Of a DNA stretch of 64,000 nt, positions 9,635 through 17,213 are shown piece after piece (position 1 is the first letter of the stretch; each line of letters starts with the position of its first letter). The stretch is from an uncultured Paracoccaceae bacterium (GTDB lineage Bacteria > Pseudomonadota > Alphaproteobacteria > Rhodobacterales > Rhodobacteraceae), in contig CAKZRP010000023.1 in assembly GCA_937146765.1 (NCBI GenBank), positions 28,711 to 92,710 of the forward strand. The letters are read 5' to 3'. Below the pieces are notes generated by a model. It had not been told where the DNA came from, did no database searches, and saw only the letters and a list, made by a program, of their open reading frames with translations. The translations under genes and the position numbers were made by a program.

Positions 9635-10267
9635 ATGGACAGCGCAGAGCAGCAACCGGAGCAGCCGCAGATCTATCTGGTCACCCCGCCAAGCTTTGAG
9701 CTTGGCCAGTTCCCCGGTCAACTGGCCCGGGTTCTGGACGAGGTCGAGATCGCCTGTGTGCGTCTGGATCTGGTCAGCCGCGACGAGGATACATTGAGCC
9801 GTGCTGCCGATGCCCTGCGCGAGGTGACCCATGTGCGCGACATTGCCTTGGTGATCTCTGACCATCAGATCCTGGCCGAGCGCCTGGGCCTCGACGGAGT
9901 TCACCTCAGCGATTCCTCCAAGTCGATCCGCACCGCACGCAAGGCGCTGGGTCCGGATTCCATTGTCGGCTGCTTCTGCGGGGCCTCGCGCCACGAGGGG
10001 CTGAGCGCCGGTGAAGCTGGGGCCGACTATGTGTGCTTCGGCCCGATCGGCAGCTCCGGGCTGGGCGACGGGGCGATCGCGGAGGAGGACCTGTTCCAGT
10101 GGTGGTCAGAGATGATCGAGGTTCCGGTGGTTGCCGAAGGTGGTCTCAATCTCGAGATCGTGCGCAAGATCGCGCCATTCACGGATTTCTTTGCCGTGGG
10201 TGAGGAAATCTGGCGCGAGGAAAATCCGGTTGCAGCCCTGAAAGCGCTGCAAGGTGCGATGGGCTGA
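9635..10267 (+). CDS. thiamine phosphate synthase family protein (ThiE/TenI-like)
   Basis: A 210-residue TIM-barrel protein resembling ThiE: QIYLVTPPSF at the first strand, LVISDHQILAERLGLDGVHLSD for the diphosphate-binding region, ADYVCFGPIGSSG, and VVAEGGLNLE at the barrel end. ThiE joins the thiazole and pyrimidine moieties to form thiamine phosphate. It stands alone with no other thi gene adjacent and has an acidic N-terminus, and the DGVHL motif is kept but several active-site positions look divergent, so a TenI-like or paralogous role is possible. A perfect inverted repeat CGGGTA-AA-TACCCG lies 27 bp upstream. Confidence 0.75.
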   Translation: MDSAEQQPEQPQIYLVTPPSFELGQFPGQLARVLDEVEIACVRLDLVSRDEDTLSRAADALREVTHVRDIALVISDHQILAERLGLDGVHLSDSSKSIRTARKALGPDSIVGCFCGASRHEGLSAGEAGADYVCFGPIGSSGLGDGAIAEEDLFQWWSEMIEVPVVAEGGLNLEIVRKIAPFTDFFAVGEEIWREENPVAALKALQGAMG

Positions 10268-10315
10268 GGCCTCCGCCCCTTGGGGCAAGCCCAATGCGGT
10301 CGGCCCCATACGCGC

Positions 10316-11491
10316 TCAGAGAAAAGTTCGTTCGACAAACCAATAGGCGCCAATGGCCGCAATCGTGACAGAGGCGGGGATTGCAACCCTGCCCCTGTAC
10401 TTTGGATGCTTGCCGAACCAATAGCCCACCAGCGCGAAGGCTATGGCGATCACCGTCAACTGCCCCAACTCCACCCCGACATTGAACCCCAGGAGCGCGG
10501 GCACCAATTGCGCTGACGGCAGGCCGAACTCGCCCAGCACCGAGGCGAAACCCAGCCCGTGCAACAAGCCAAAGCAGAAGATCACCACAGGGCGCCAGAA
10601 GTGCAGCCGCCGGACAAAGATATTCTCGATCGCCACAAAGGTGATCGACGCTGCAATCAACGGCTCAACCACGGTCGCGCTGACCTCGACCCAGCCGAGC
10701 GTCGCCATCGCGAGCGTGATGGTATGGGCCAAGGTGAAGGCTGTGACTTGCCAGATCAGCGGTCGCATCCGACTGCTGAAGAAGAACAACCCGAGCACAA
10801 AGAGGATATGGTCCAGCCCCTTGGGCAAGATGTGATCGAATCCCACTGGGATATAGGCAACAAAGGCCTCGAGCGGAGTTTGTTGCGCACCGCCGCTCAG
10901 GGGGATCAAGGGGGTAGTCTCCCCGCTGAGGAGATAGCCAGTATAGGGCGCTTCCACATCATGCTGCCGCAGCACCAAGCCGCCCGATCCGGTCGGCCAA
11001 TGGAACTGCACCATCCTTGCCCCTGCGGGCAATTCGGCAAAAACCATCAGATTCGTGGGCCGCGGAAGCTCAAGATCGTCGACGGCTTCAATTTCGACCT
11101 CGTCCAGTTGCAGAACCAAAGGCTCTCCCGCCTCGACCGGAATGGTTTGCAGCCAATCTTCCGCAAAGGCCTGCGCTTGTGGCTCCAATACATCCGGCGC
11201 CAAGCTGCGCAATTCGTCATAGCGCTGGGCCTGTGCGGCCGTGTCCGTATTCACAACGGCGTCAAGATCCAAGTCTGCGGCAAAAGCTTCTAGGTTCATG
11301 CGGATCCGCATGGCAATCTGCCCGTCGACCACCCGAAAATCAATGACCGTCGGGCTGAGTTCATGGGCCTCCAGTTCCCCGGCCATGTTCCCAAGTCCAA
11401 GGATAAGACCCGCAACAAGAACCAGAGGGGCCAGCCCCCTCTTGCCCGCTTTGAAAATGTCCCGCCCTTTCCCGAGGCGCATTCGCTCCAT
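10316..11491 (-). CDS. HupE/UreJ family membrane protein with periplasmic N-terminal domain
   Basis: A 391-residue protein. A signal-anchor (about residues 18-40) precedes a periplasmic beta-rich domain to about residue 200, then six helices of the HupE/UreJ_2 type with the histidine motif GLDHILFVLGLFF and FTLAHTITLA. HupE/UreJ proteins are implicated in nickel or cobalt uptake; the metal here is inferred. The ATG at 11491 is preceded by GGAGGAG on the minus strand. This start codon overlaps the start codon of the divergent DUF4198 gene, so the pair shares a control region that lies inside both coding sequences. Confidence 0.85.
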   Translation of the reverse strand: MERMRLGKGRDIFKAGKRGLAPLVLVAGLILGLGNMAGELEAHELSPTVIDFRVVDGQIAMRIRMNLEAFAADLDLDAVVNTDTAAQAQRYDELRSLAPDVLEPQAQAFAEDWLQTIPVEAGEPLVLQLDEVEIEAVDDLELPRPTNLMVFAELPAGARMVQFHWPTGSGGLVLRQHDVEAPYTGYLLSGETTPLIPLSGGAQQTPLEAFVAYIPVGFDHILPKGLDHILFVLGLFFFSSRMRPLIWQVTAFTLAHTITLAMATLGWVEVSATVVEPLIAASITFVAIENIFVRRLHFWRPVVIFCFGLLHGLGFASVLGEFGLPSAQLVPALLGFNVGVELGQLTVIAIAFALVGYWFGKHPKYRGRVAIPASVTIAAIGAYWFVERTFL

Positions 11492-12338
11492 GAAACTCCT
11501 CCGTTCGTCCCTGTTGCTCTTGCGTTTCGGCTTTCCGCCGGTCTTGCGCGCATCTGTGCTGGTTCTGGCGTCCCTGGCATGGCCCTCTGCCTCCTGGGCC
11601 CATGAATTCTGGCTCGAACCGCTCTCCTACAAAGTGGCCCCGGGTGCACCTGTTACTGTGGATCTTCGCAATGGTCAGCGGTTCAACGGCATCTCACTGC
11701 CCTACCTTCCCAAGGATACTGCCCGATTTGAACTGAGCCACGAAGGGGGAAAATCCAGTTATTCCGGGCGCGTGGGTGATTTTCCTGCCTTCCAGTCGGA
11801 AGGGTTTCCATCAGGTTTGCTGGTTCTGGTGCATGAGACCACGAGGTCCAGACTGGATTATGCCTCCTTCGACAAGTTCCGCACCTTCGCCGAAGAGAAG
11901 GGCAGCCCGGAAGTGGTTGCCCATCATATCAGCCACTCTCTGCCGCAGGCGGATTTCAAGGAAACCTACAGCCGCCATGTCAAAACCCTGATTGCCGTGG
12001 GGTCCGGGGCCGGGGCGGATAGGGTCTTTGGCCTCAGAACAGAATTCATCGCCATCACCAATCCTTACACGCTCGCTAAATCAGCGCCCATGCGCGTGGA
12101 GTTGCACCTTGATGGCCAGCCCGTCGCAAACCGTACCGTCACCCTGTTCGCAAAGGCACCAGACGGGACAGTCACGTCACAGGTCCTGCAGACCGACACA
12201 CAGGGGCAAATGACCTTCCCGGTTTCGCCCGGACATGTCTATCTGCTTGATTCAGTGAGCTTCGCCAGGGCCGCTGATGGCGATGAGGCTCTCTGGGAAA
12301 CCTATTGGGCCGCCTTGACCTTTGCCGTGCCGGATTAG
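11490..12338 (+). CDS. DUF4198 family periplasmic protein
   Basis: A 282-residue protein with a clear signal peptide (MKLLRSSLLLL... ending at SWAHEFWLEP, cleavage after about residue 37). The mature protein begins HEFWLEPLSYKVAPGAPVTVDLRNGQ, the hallmark of DUF4198, and ends in a beta-sandwich with a DGTVTSQVLQTDTQGQMTF repeat-like carbohydrate/metal-binding Ig fold. DUF4198 proteins often sit with Ni/Co transport genes, which fits the divergent HupE gene. ATG 11490 has GAGG about 12 bp upstream. Function beyond periplasmic metal handling is unknown. Confidence 0.82.
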   Translation: MKLLRSSLLLLRFGFPPVLRASVLVLASLAWPSASWAHEFWLEPLSYKVAPGAPVTVDLRNGQRFNGISLPYLPKDTARFELSHEGGKSSYSGRVGDFPAFQSEGFPSGLLVLVHETTRSRLDYASFDKFRTFAEEKGSPEVVAHHISHSLPQADFKETYSRHVKTLIAVGSGAGADRVFGLRTEFIAITNPYTLAKSAPMRVELHLDGQPVANRTVTLFAKAPDGTVTSQVLQTDTQGQMTFPVSPGHVYLLDSVSFARAADGDEALWETYWAALTFAVPD

Positions 12339-12369
12339 TCTTGCGGGGCGGCGCGAAAGGCGGCATGAG

Positions 12370-13284
12370 ATGGACATGACAGCACCCATCGATCGCACCC
12401 TCCCTGACATCCTTTGCATTGGCTCGGTCCTTTGGGACATCATCGGCCGGTGCAATTCGGAAATGAAGCACGGGGCCGACATGCCCGGCCGCATCAAGCG
12501 CCTGCCCGGCGGTGTCGCGATGAATATTGCCATGACGCTGGCGCGTTTCGGCATGAAGCCTGCAGTCCTGAGCGTCGTCGGACGCGATGCCGAGGGCGAA
12601 GAACTGGTGGCGGCTTGCGGGCACCTCGGGCTTGATACCCGCTATCTCTACCGATCCGAAGATCTGGCGACTGACATCTATATGGCGGTAGAAGCCGCCA
12701 ATGGCCTGATTGCCGCGATCGCAGACGCACATTCGCTTGAAAAAGCCGGTGACAAGATCTTGCGCCCACTGATCGATGGGAGCCTTGGCTGCGCAGATGC
12801 CCCTTTTGCGGGACCGATTGCGCTTGACGGCAACCTGACCCTGACACTTCTGGACGAGATTGCCACCGATCCCGCCTTTTCCAAAGCCGATCTACGGGTC
12901 GCGCCGGCCTCGCCAGGCAAAGCCGAACGGCTGCGTCCCTTCCTGAACCATGGCCATGGCACCCTCTATGTGAACCTCGAGGAAGCCGGCCTATTGTGCC
13001 AGGATGAGTTCAGCGACAGTGAAACCGCCGCACGTGGTCTGCTGACACGCGGTGCGGCCCGGGTCTTGGTGACTGACGGCGGGAAATCCGCCACCGAAGC
13101 CGATGCCAGCGGGCTACACACCCAAGTGCCACCGCGGGTCACCGTAGCCCGAGTGACCGGCGCTGGCGACACCTTCATGGCCGCCCATATCGCAGCCGAG
13201 GCGCGTGGCGAGGATCGCGACAGCGCTCTTGCCTCTGCCCTCCGCGCGGCCGCAACCTATGTTTCCGGAGAACCTCCCCTGTGA
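12370..13284 (+). CDS. psuK: PfkB family kinase, predicted pseudouridine kinase
   Basis: A 304-residue ribokinase-family sugar kinase. It shows the N-terminal ILCIGSVLWDIIGRC strand, the RLPGGVAMNIAMTLARFG substrate loop, and the C-terminal catalytic motif RVTGAGDTFMAAH with the GAGD anion hole near residue 273. The stop codon overlaps the psuG start by four bases, so the substrate is very likely pseudouridine, phosphorylated to pseudouridine 5'-phosphate. Start chosen at ATG 12370; a second in-frame ATG follows at 12376. The gene follows the DUF4198 gene by 31 bp. Confidence 0.88.
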   Translation: MDMTAPIDRTLPDILCIGSVLWDIIGRCNSEMKHGADMPGRIKRLPGGVAMNIAMTLARFGMKPAVLSVVGRDAEGEELVAACGHLGLDTRYLYRSEDLATDIYMAVEAANGLIAAIADAHSLEKAGDKILRPLIDGSLGCADAPFAGPIALDGNLTLTLLDEIATDPAFSKADLRVAPASPGKAERLRPFLNHGHGTLYVNLEEAGLLCQDEFSDSETAARGLLTRGAARVLVTDGGKSATEADASGLHTQVPPRVTVARVTGAGDTFMAAHIAAEARGEDRDSALASALRAAATYVSGEPPL

Positions 13285-14201
13285 CCAAACCCGTGATCGA
13301 CATCACCTATTCCGCCGAAGTCGCTGCCGCCCGAGCCGCAGGCCAGCCCATTGTCGCGCTGGAAAGCACCATCATCACGCACGGCATGCCGTACCCGCAG
13401 AATGTCGAAGTGGCCGCACAAGTCGAAGCTGACATCCGTGCTGCAGGCGCAGTTCCCGCCACCATGGCAGTGATTGACGGCAGGCTGCACGTCGGCCTTG
13501 AGGCTGAGACCCTGCAGGCGCTGGGCAAAGCGCAAGGCGTCGCCAAACTCTCGCGTGCCGATTTTGCAGCTTGCATGGCAACCGGCGGCACCGGAGCCAC
13601 CACCGTTGCCGCGACGATGATCGCCGCCCGCCTGGCCGGGATCTCCGTCTTCGCCACCGGCGGCATCGGCGGTGTCCACAAGGGTGCGGAACAGAGTTTT
13701 GACATTTCCGCAGATCTGATGGAACTGGCACAGACCCCGGTGACGGTTGTCGCTGCAGGCGCCAAGGCGATCCTCGATGTGCCTAAAACGCTCGAAGTGC
13801 TGGAAACCCAAGGTGTGCCGGTGATCGCCTACGGGCAGGACAGCTTTCCGGCCTTCTGGTCCGCCACCTCTGATCTGAAAGCCCCCTTGCGCATGGACTC
13901 AGCTGCCCAGATCGCCCGTGCCCATGTGCTGCGCGGTGCCATGGGCCTGCCCGGCGGCCAGCTGGTGGCCAACCCGATCCCGCTTGATGCACAAATCCCA
14001 GCCGCGGATCTCGCTCCGATCATTGCACAAGCGCAAAACGAAGCGGATGCGCAGGGTGTCTCCGGCAAGGGGGTGACACCCTTCCTGTTGCAGCGGATTT
14101 TCGAATTGACCGAGGGAAAATCCCTTGAAGCCAATATCGCATTGGTCCGCAACAATGCCCGGCTGGCTGCCGAGATCGCAAAGGAAATGGCCAAGCCCTG
14201 A
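13281..14201 (+). CDS. psuG: pseudouridine-5'-phosphate glycosidase
   Basis: A 306-residue PsuG. Landmarks are VALESTIITHGMPYPQNVE near the N-terminus, the RADFAACMATGGTGATTVAATM block, FATGGIGGVHKGAEQSFDIS, GAKAILDVPKTLEVLETQGVPVIAYG with the catalytic lysine region, and FPAFW. The enzyme splits pseudouridine 5'-phosphate into uracil and ribose 5-phosphate in a manganese-dependent reaction. The start is the GTG whose TGA overlap (GTGA) ties it to psuK, indicating translational coupling. Confidence 0.95.
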   Translation: MTKPVIDITYSAEVAAARAAGQPIVALESTIITHGMPYPQNVEVAAQVEADIRAAGAVPATMAVIDGRLHVGLEAETLQALGKAQGVAKLSRADFAACMATGGTGATTVAATMIAARLAGISVFATGGIGGVHKGAEQSFDISADLMELAQTPVTVVAAGAKAILDVPKTLEVLETQGVPVIAYGQDSFPAFWSATSDLKAPLRMDSAAQIARAHVLRGAMGLPGGQLVANPIPLDAQIPAADLAPIIAQAQNEADAQGVSGKGVTPFLLQRIFELTEGKSLEANIALVRNNARLAAEIAKEMAKP

Positions 14202-14206
14202 AGAAT

Positions 14207-14226
14207 TTCGCCCCCAAGGGGGCGAA
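14207..14226. terminator. hairpin after psuG
   Basis: TTCGCCCCC-AA-GGGGGCGAA is a perfect 9-bp inverted repeat six bases after the psuG stop. No T run follows, so it may stabilise the psuG mRNA end rather than terminate. Confidence 0.45.
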
Positions 14227-14286
14227 TCCATTGCTGCTGCGGGAGACACTCCCTAGGTTTCACGCGAGCCCAATAGACTGCAAGAC

Positions 14287-14976
14287 ATGAACACGCCATT
14301 TGACGACATCCCCCCGCCTCCCCGCCGCCCGGGGCTTTTCGCCCGCCTGCGGTCGTCTTTCCTGACGGGCATTGTCGTGATCGCACCGGTAGGCTTGACC
14401 ATCTGGTTGCTGTGGACTGTGATGGGCTGGGTCGATGGCGTCGTTCTGCCGCTGGTGCCAAGCACATTCCAGCCAGAACAATACATTGGGATCAACCTGC
14501 GCGGGGTCGGCCTCATCATTTTTCTCCTGTTCACCATCGTGGTGGGTTGGGTGGCCAAGGGCATCATTGGTCGCTCGCTGATCGGCTATGCCGAACGGCT
14601 GGTGGACCGGATGCCGGTGGTGCGCTCGATCTATTCCGGTATCAAGCAGATCTCTGAAACCGTATTTGCACAGGGTGATCGCAGCTTTGAGAAGGCTTGC
14701 CTCGTGCAATACCCGCGCCGCGGCATCTGGGCTATTGGCTTCATCGCCACCGATGCCAAGGGCGAGATCCTGCAAAGAACCGAGACCAGCGGCCGATTGA
14801 TCAGCGTCTTTGTTCCCACCACCCCCAACCCGACCTCAGGGTTTCTGCTCTACTTTCCCGAAGAGGACGTGGTGGAACTTAAGATGACGGTGGAAGATGC
14901 GGCGAAACTGGTGATTTCCGCCGGGCTCGTCTACCCCAATGGCAAGGAAACGCCCGAGAGCATCGAGGGCAAATAA
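14287..14976 (+). CDS. DUF502 family membrane protein
   Basis: A 229-residue protein with two hydrophobic segments at about residues 22-47 (TGIVVIAPVGLTIWLLWTVMGWV) and 72-95, followed by the DUF502 signature RMPVVRSIYSGIKQISETV and GRLISVFVPTTPNPTSGFLLYFPEEDVVEL. Members resemble the plant COV proteins; the bacterial role is not known. It is read in the same direction as psuG with an 85-bp gap and convergent with the patatin gene only six bases from its stop. Confidence 0.9.
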   Translation: MNTPFDDIPPPPRRPGLFARLRSSFLTGIVVIAPVGLTIWLLWTVMGWVDGVVLPLVPSTFQPEQYIGINLRGVGLIIFLLFTIVVGWVAKGIIGRSLIGYAERLVDRMPVVRSIYSGIKQISETVFAQGDRSFEKACLVQYPRRGIWAIGFIATDAKGEILQRTETSGRLISVFVPTTPNPTSGFLLYFPEEDVVELKMTVEDAAKLVISAGLVYPNGKETPESIEGK

Positions 14977-14982
14977 CCCCCG

Positions 14983-16011
14983 TCAGCCAAACATCTCCTG
15001 CAGGTCGATGGTCTGATTTTCGCCGAGATCGTCAAAATGACTGTCAAGAAAGTGCTCAGCCGCCCTGTGACCTGCCTGCTTGAGCGTATGGAGAACCTGA
15101 GGAATCGGGATAAGCTTGGTTGTCACCGAAAGCCGCGTCATCAGATCGTCGTCGGCGATCATATGGACCAGCACCCGCTTCATCCTCCCCCGCTCGAGGG
15201 TTCCATCCGTCAGCAGCCGCTGCACAAAGGAAATCGCCCGCAATTCGCGCAGGAGCGAGGAGTTAAAGCTGATCTCGTTGATGCGGTTCTGGATCTCATG
15301 CGCGGTCTTGGGCACCTCACTGCGCAGCAGCGGGTTGATATTGACCACGATGACATCGTCTGGAAGCGAAGTCTGGAACAGCGGAAACAGGGCCGGGTTG
15401 CCCGTGTAGCCCCCATCCCAGTAGGCCTCTGCCTCGCCCGTCTCCGGGTTTTCGATCTCCACCGCTTGAAACAGATGTGGCAGGCAGGCAGAGGCGAGAA
15501 TGGCATCGGTGGAGATTTCCCTCCCCGAAAAGACCCGCACCTTGCCAGTTTGCACCGACGTAGCGCATATAAACAAGTCCGGTCCTGCATCGGCGCAAAC
15601 CGCTCCAAAATCGAATTGTTCGACCACCGGGCGCAGAGGGTTCCGATAAAAGGGGCCATAGGCATAGGGCGAGATCGACTGGCTGAGCGCTTCGATAGGC
15701 GAAAACGGGGCCGCCATCTGGATGACCTTCAGCAAGGGCGCGGCATCAATCCCCGCCATCCAGCTTGGCATCCGCATATCCCCCACCGCTCCCATCCGCG
15801 CCCAGAGACGATCCATGGTGGCGCGCGCGCCATCACGACCATCCTGTGCCATGCCCGCCTTGAAGGCGGCGGCATTCAGCGCCCCGGCGGAGGTTCCAGT
15901 CAGGGCTGCGATCTCGATCCGCTCATCGTCGAGCAGCCGGTCAAGCACGCCCCAGGTGAAGGCCCCATGGGCGCCGCCTCCCTGCAAGGCAAGGTTCACG
16001 CGTTTGGTCAT
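14983..16011 (-). CDS. patatin-like phospholipase family protein
   Basis: A 342-residue patatin. It carries the oxyanion hole GGGAHG (residues 10-15), the nucleophile elbow GTSAGALNA (serine near residue 41) and the catalytic aspartate in YWDGGYTGNP. These enzymes hydrolyse acyl esters of lipids by a Ser-Asp dyad. It lies 78 bp downstream of bdhA on the same strand, suggesting joint transcription. In Rhodobacterales such a pairing hints at turnover of storage lipid or polyhydroxybutyrate-derived acyl groups, which is an inference. Confidence 0.9.
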   Translation of the reverse strand: MTKRVNLALQGGGAHGAFTWGVLDRLLDDERIEIAALTGTSAGALNAAAFKAGMAQDGRDGARATMDRLWARMGAVGDMRMPSWMAGIDAAPLLKVIQMAAPFSPIEALSQSISPYAYGPFYRNPLRPVVEQFDFGAVCADAGPDLFICATSVQTGKVRVFSGREISTDAILASACLPHLFQAVEIENPETGEAEAYWDGGYTGNPALFPLFQTSLPDDVIVVNINPLLRSEVPKTAHEIQNRINEISFNSSLLRELRAISFVQRLLTDGTLERGRMKRVLVHMIADDDLMTRLSVTTKLIPIPQVLHTLKQAGHRAAEHFLDSHFDDLGENQTIDLQEMFG

Positions 16012-16089
16012 GTCTGTCCCATCCCGCCCGGATCGTCAGTGAGAAGCTAGCGCCACCGGAACACCCGGTGGCGCAGAGGTCGATCAGGA

Positions 16090-16863
16090 TCAGAGGGCTG
16101 TCCAGCCGCCGTCCACACTGATGGTGGTGCCAGTGATCTGGGCTGCCGCATCGGAGCAGAGGAAGGCGACGGTGCCGCCCAGCTGCTCTACCGTGGCAAA
16201 TTCGCGCGAGGGCTGGCGTTCCAACATCACCTTCTTGATGACCTCTTCGCGGCCCATGTTGTATTTCTCCATCGTATCCGGGATCTGCGCCTCGACCAGC
16301 GGGGTCAGCACGTAGCCCGGGCAGACGGCATTGCAGGTGATCGGCTCTTCGGCGGTTTCCAGCGCCACGGTCTTTGTCATGCCGACGATCCCGTGCTTGG
16401 CCGCCACATAGGCCGATTTGTAGGGCGAGGCCGTCAGGCCATGGGCGGAGGCGATGTTGACCACCCGGCCCCAGCCCGCCGCGCGCATCTTCGGCAGCGC
16501 CGCCGCCGTGGTATGGAAAGCGGAGGTCAGGTTGATCGCGATGATCGCGTCCCATTTGTCCACCGGGAAGGTGTCGATCGGCGAGACATGCTGGATCCCG
16601 GCGTTGTTCACTAGGATATCGCAGGTTCCGGCGGCGTCGATCAGCGCGCGGCAATCGGCTCCCTTGGACATATCCGCCTGAATGTAACGGGCCTCGACCC
16701 CAAACTCCTTGGCGATCTCCTCCGCAAGGGCGTGATCTTCGGCGCGATCGGTAAAGGAGTTCAGGACAACATTTGCCCCGGCGCGTGCGAGTTCGCGCGC
16801 GACCCCCAGACCGATGCCGGAATTGGAGCCGGTGATGACCGCGGTTTTGCCAGTGACGGACAT
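16090..16863 (-). CDS. bdhA: 3-hydroxybutyrate dehydrogenase
   Basis: A 257-residue short-chain dehydrogenase with the NAD-binding GSNSGIG motif (residues 12-18), NNAG, the catalytic Ser-Tyr-Lys (SAHGLTASPYKSAYVAAKHG) and the bdhA-typical AVCPGYVLTPLVEAQIPD segment. It interconverts (R)-3-hydroxybutyrate and acetoacetate in polyhydroxybutyrate catabolism. ATG 16863 is preceded by AAGGGAAAG. The frame stays open for about 90 codons upstream, but that stretch crosses an RNA terminator and has no conserved look, so it is left out. The patatin gene follows. Confidence 0.93.
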   Translation of the reverse strand: MSVTGKTAVITGSNSGIGLGVARELARAGANVVLNSFTDRAEDHALAEEIAKEFGVEARYIQADMSKGADCRALIDAAGTCDILVNNAGIQHVSPIDTFPVDKWDAIIAINLTSAFHTTAAALPKMRAAGWGRVVNIASAHGLTASPYKSAYVAAKHGIVGMTKTVALETAEEPITCNAVCPGYVLTPLVEAQIPDTMEKYNMGREEVIKKVMLERQPSREFATVEQLGGTVAFLCSDAAAQITGTTISVDGGWTAL

Positions 16864-17023
16864 GAGCTTTCCCTTGATTTGACGAGGTTCATTCGCTGGG
16901 CAGATTGACATGCTGCAACCGCAAAAGAAACGCCCAATCCGAACCAAAGTTCCAACAACCGTCAAACCATCATGAGACCACCCAACCTGCCGTGATCCCC
17001 GCGCAAGGGCAACGACAGCACAG

Positions 17024-17098
17024 AAAAAAACGCCGGCGCAAGGCCGGCGTTCAGTTATTGAGGCAGGTTTCATACAGGCAAGAAACCTATCGAGCAGT
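17024..17098 (-). ncRNA. candidate small RNA or bdhA leader attenuator
   Basis: From an excellent promoter (next entry) a transcript of about 75 nt would start near 17098. It would fold a 7-bp hairpin AGGTTTC...GAAACCT (17088-17065, 10-nt loop) and end in a perfect 9-bp GC-rich terminator (17051-17029, loop CTTGC) with seven T residues (17030-17024). There is no gene to terminate here: bdhA begins 160 bp further on and the preceding region is the promoter of the opposite-strand gene. It is therefore either a free-standing sRNA or a premature-termination leader of bdhA. Not matched to a known family. Confidence 0.6.
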
Positions 17099-17104
17099 GA
17101 CTCT

Positions 17105-17133
17105 GTTATAAGCAATTTCCGGCCACGGTCCAA
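17105..17133 (-). promoter_or_regulatory. sigma-70 type promoter of the small RNA
   Basis: On the minus strand: TTGGAC (17133-17128), exactly 17 bp, then TATAAC (17110-17105). This is five of six matches in each hexamer with ideal spacing, among the best promoter matches noticed in the window. Confidence 0.7.
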
Positions 17134-17213
17134 GCTAAAAGTTTGAATTGCCCCCTCCGGGCAGATAGCGTCATGACTTATGAAAATAAGGGCAGCGCAG
17201 GATTGTTCTCAAA

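Noticed and set aside
9482..9994. Long N-terminal extension of the trmJ frame
   Set aside because: It overlaps the divergent ThiE-like gene; the MPTDRPQPHFVLVRPQ start is the family one.
16864..17133. N-terminal extension of bdhA up to 17133
   Set aside because: The extra 90 codons run across a strong terminator and lack any resemblance to dehydrogenases; MSVTGKTAVITG is the standard N-terminus.
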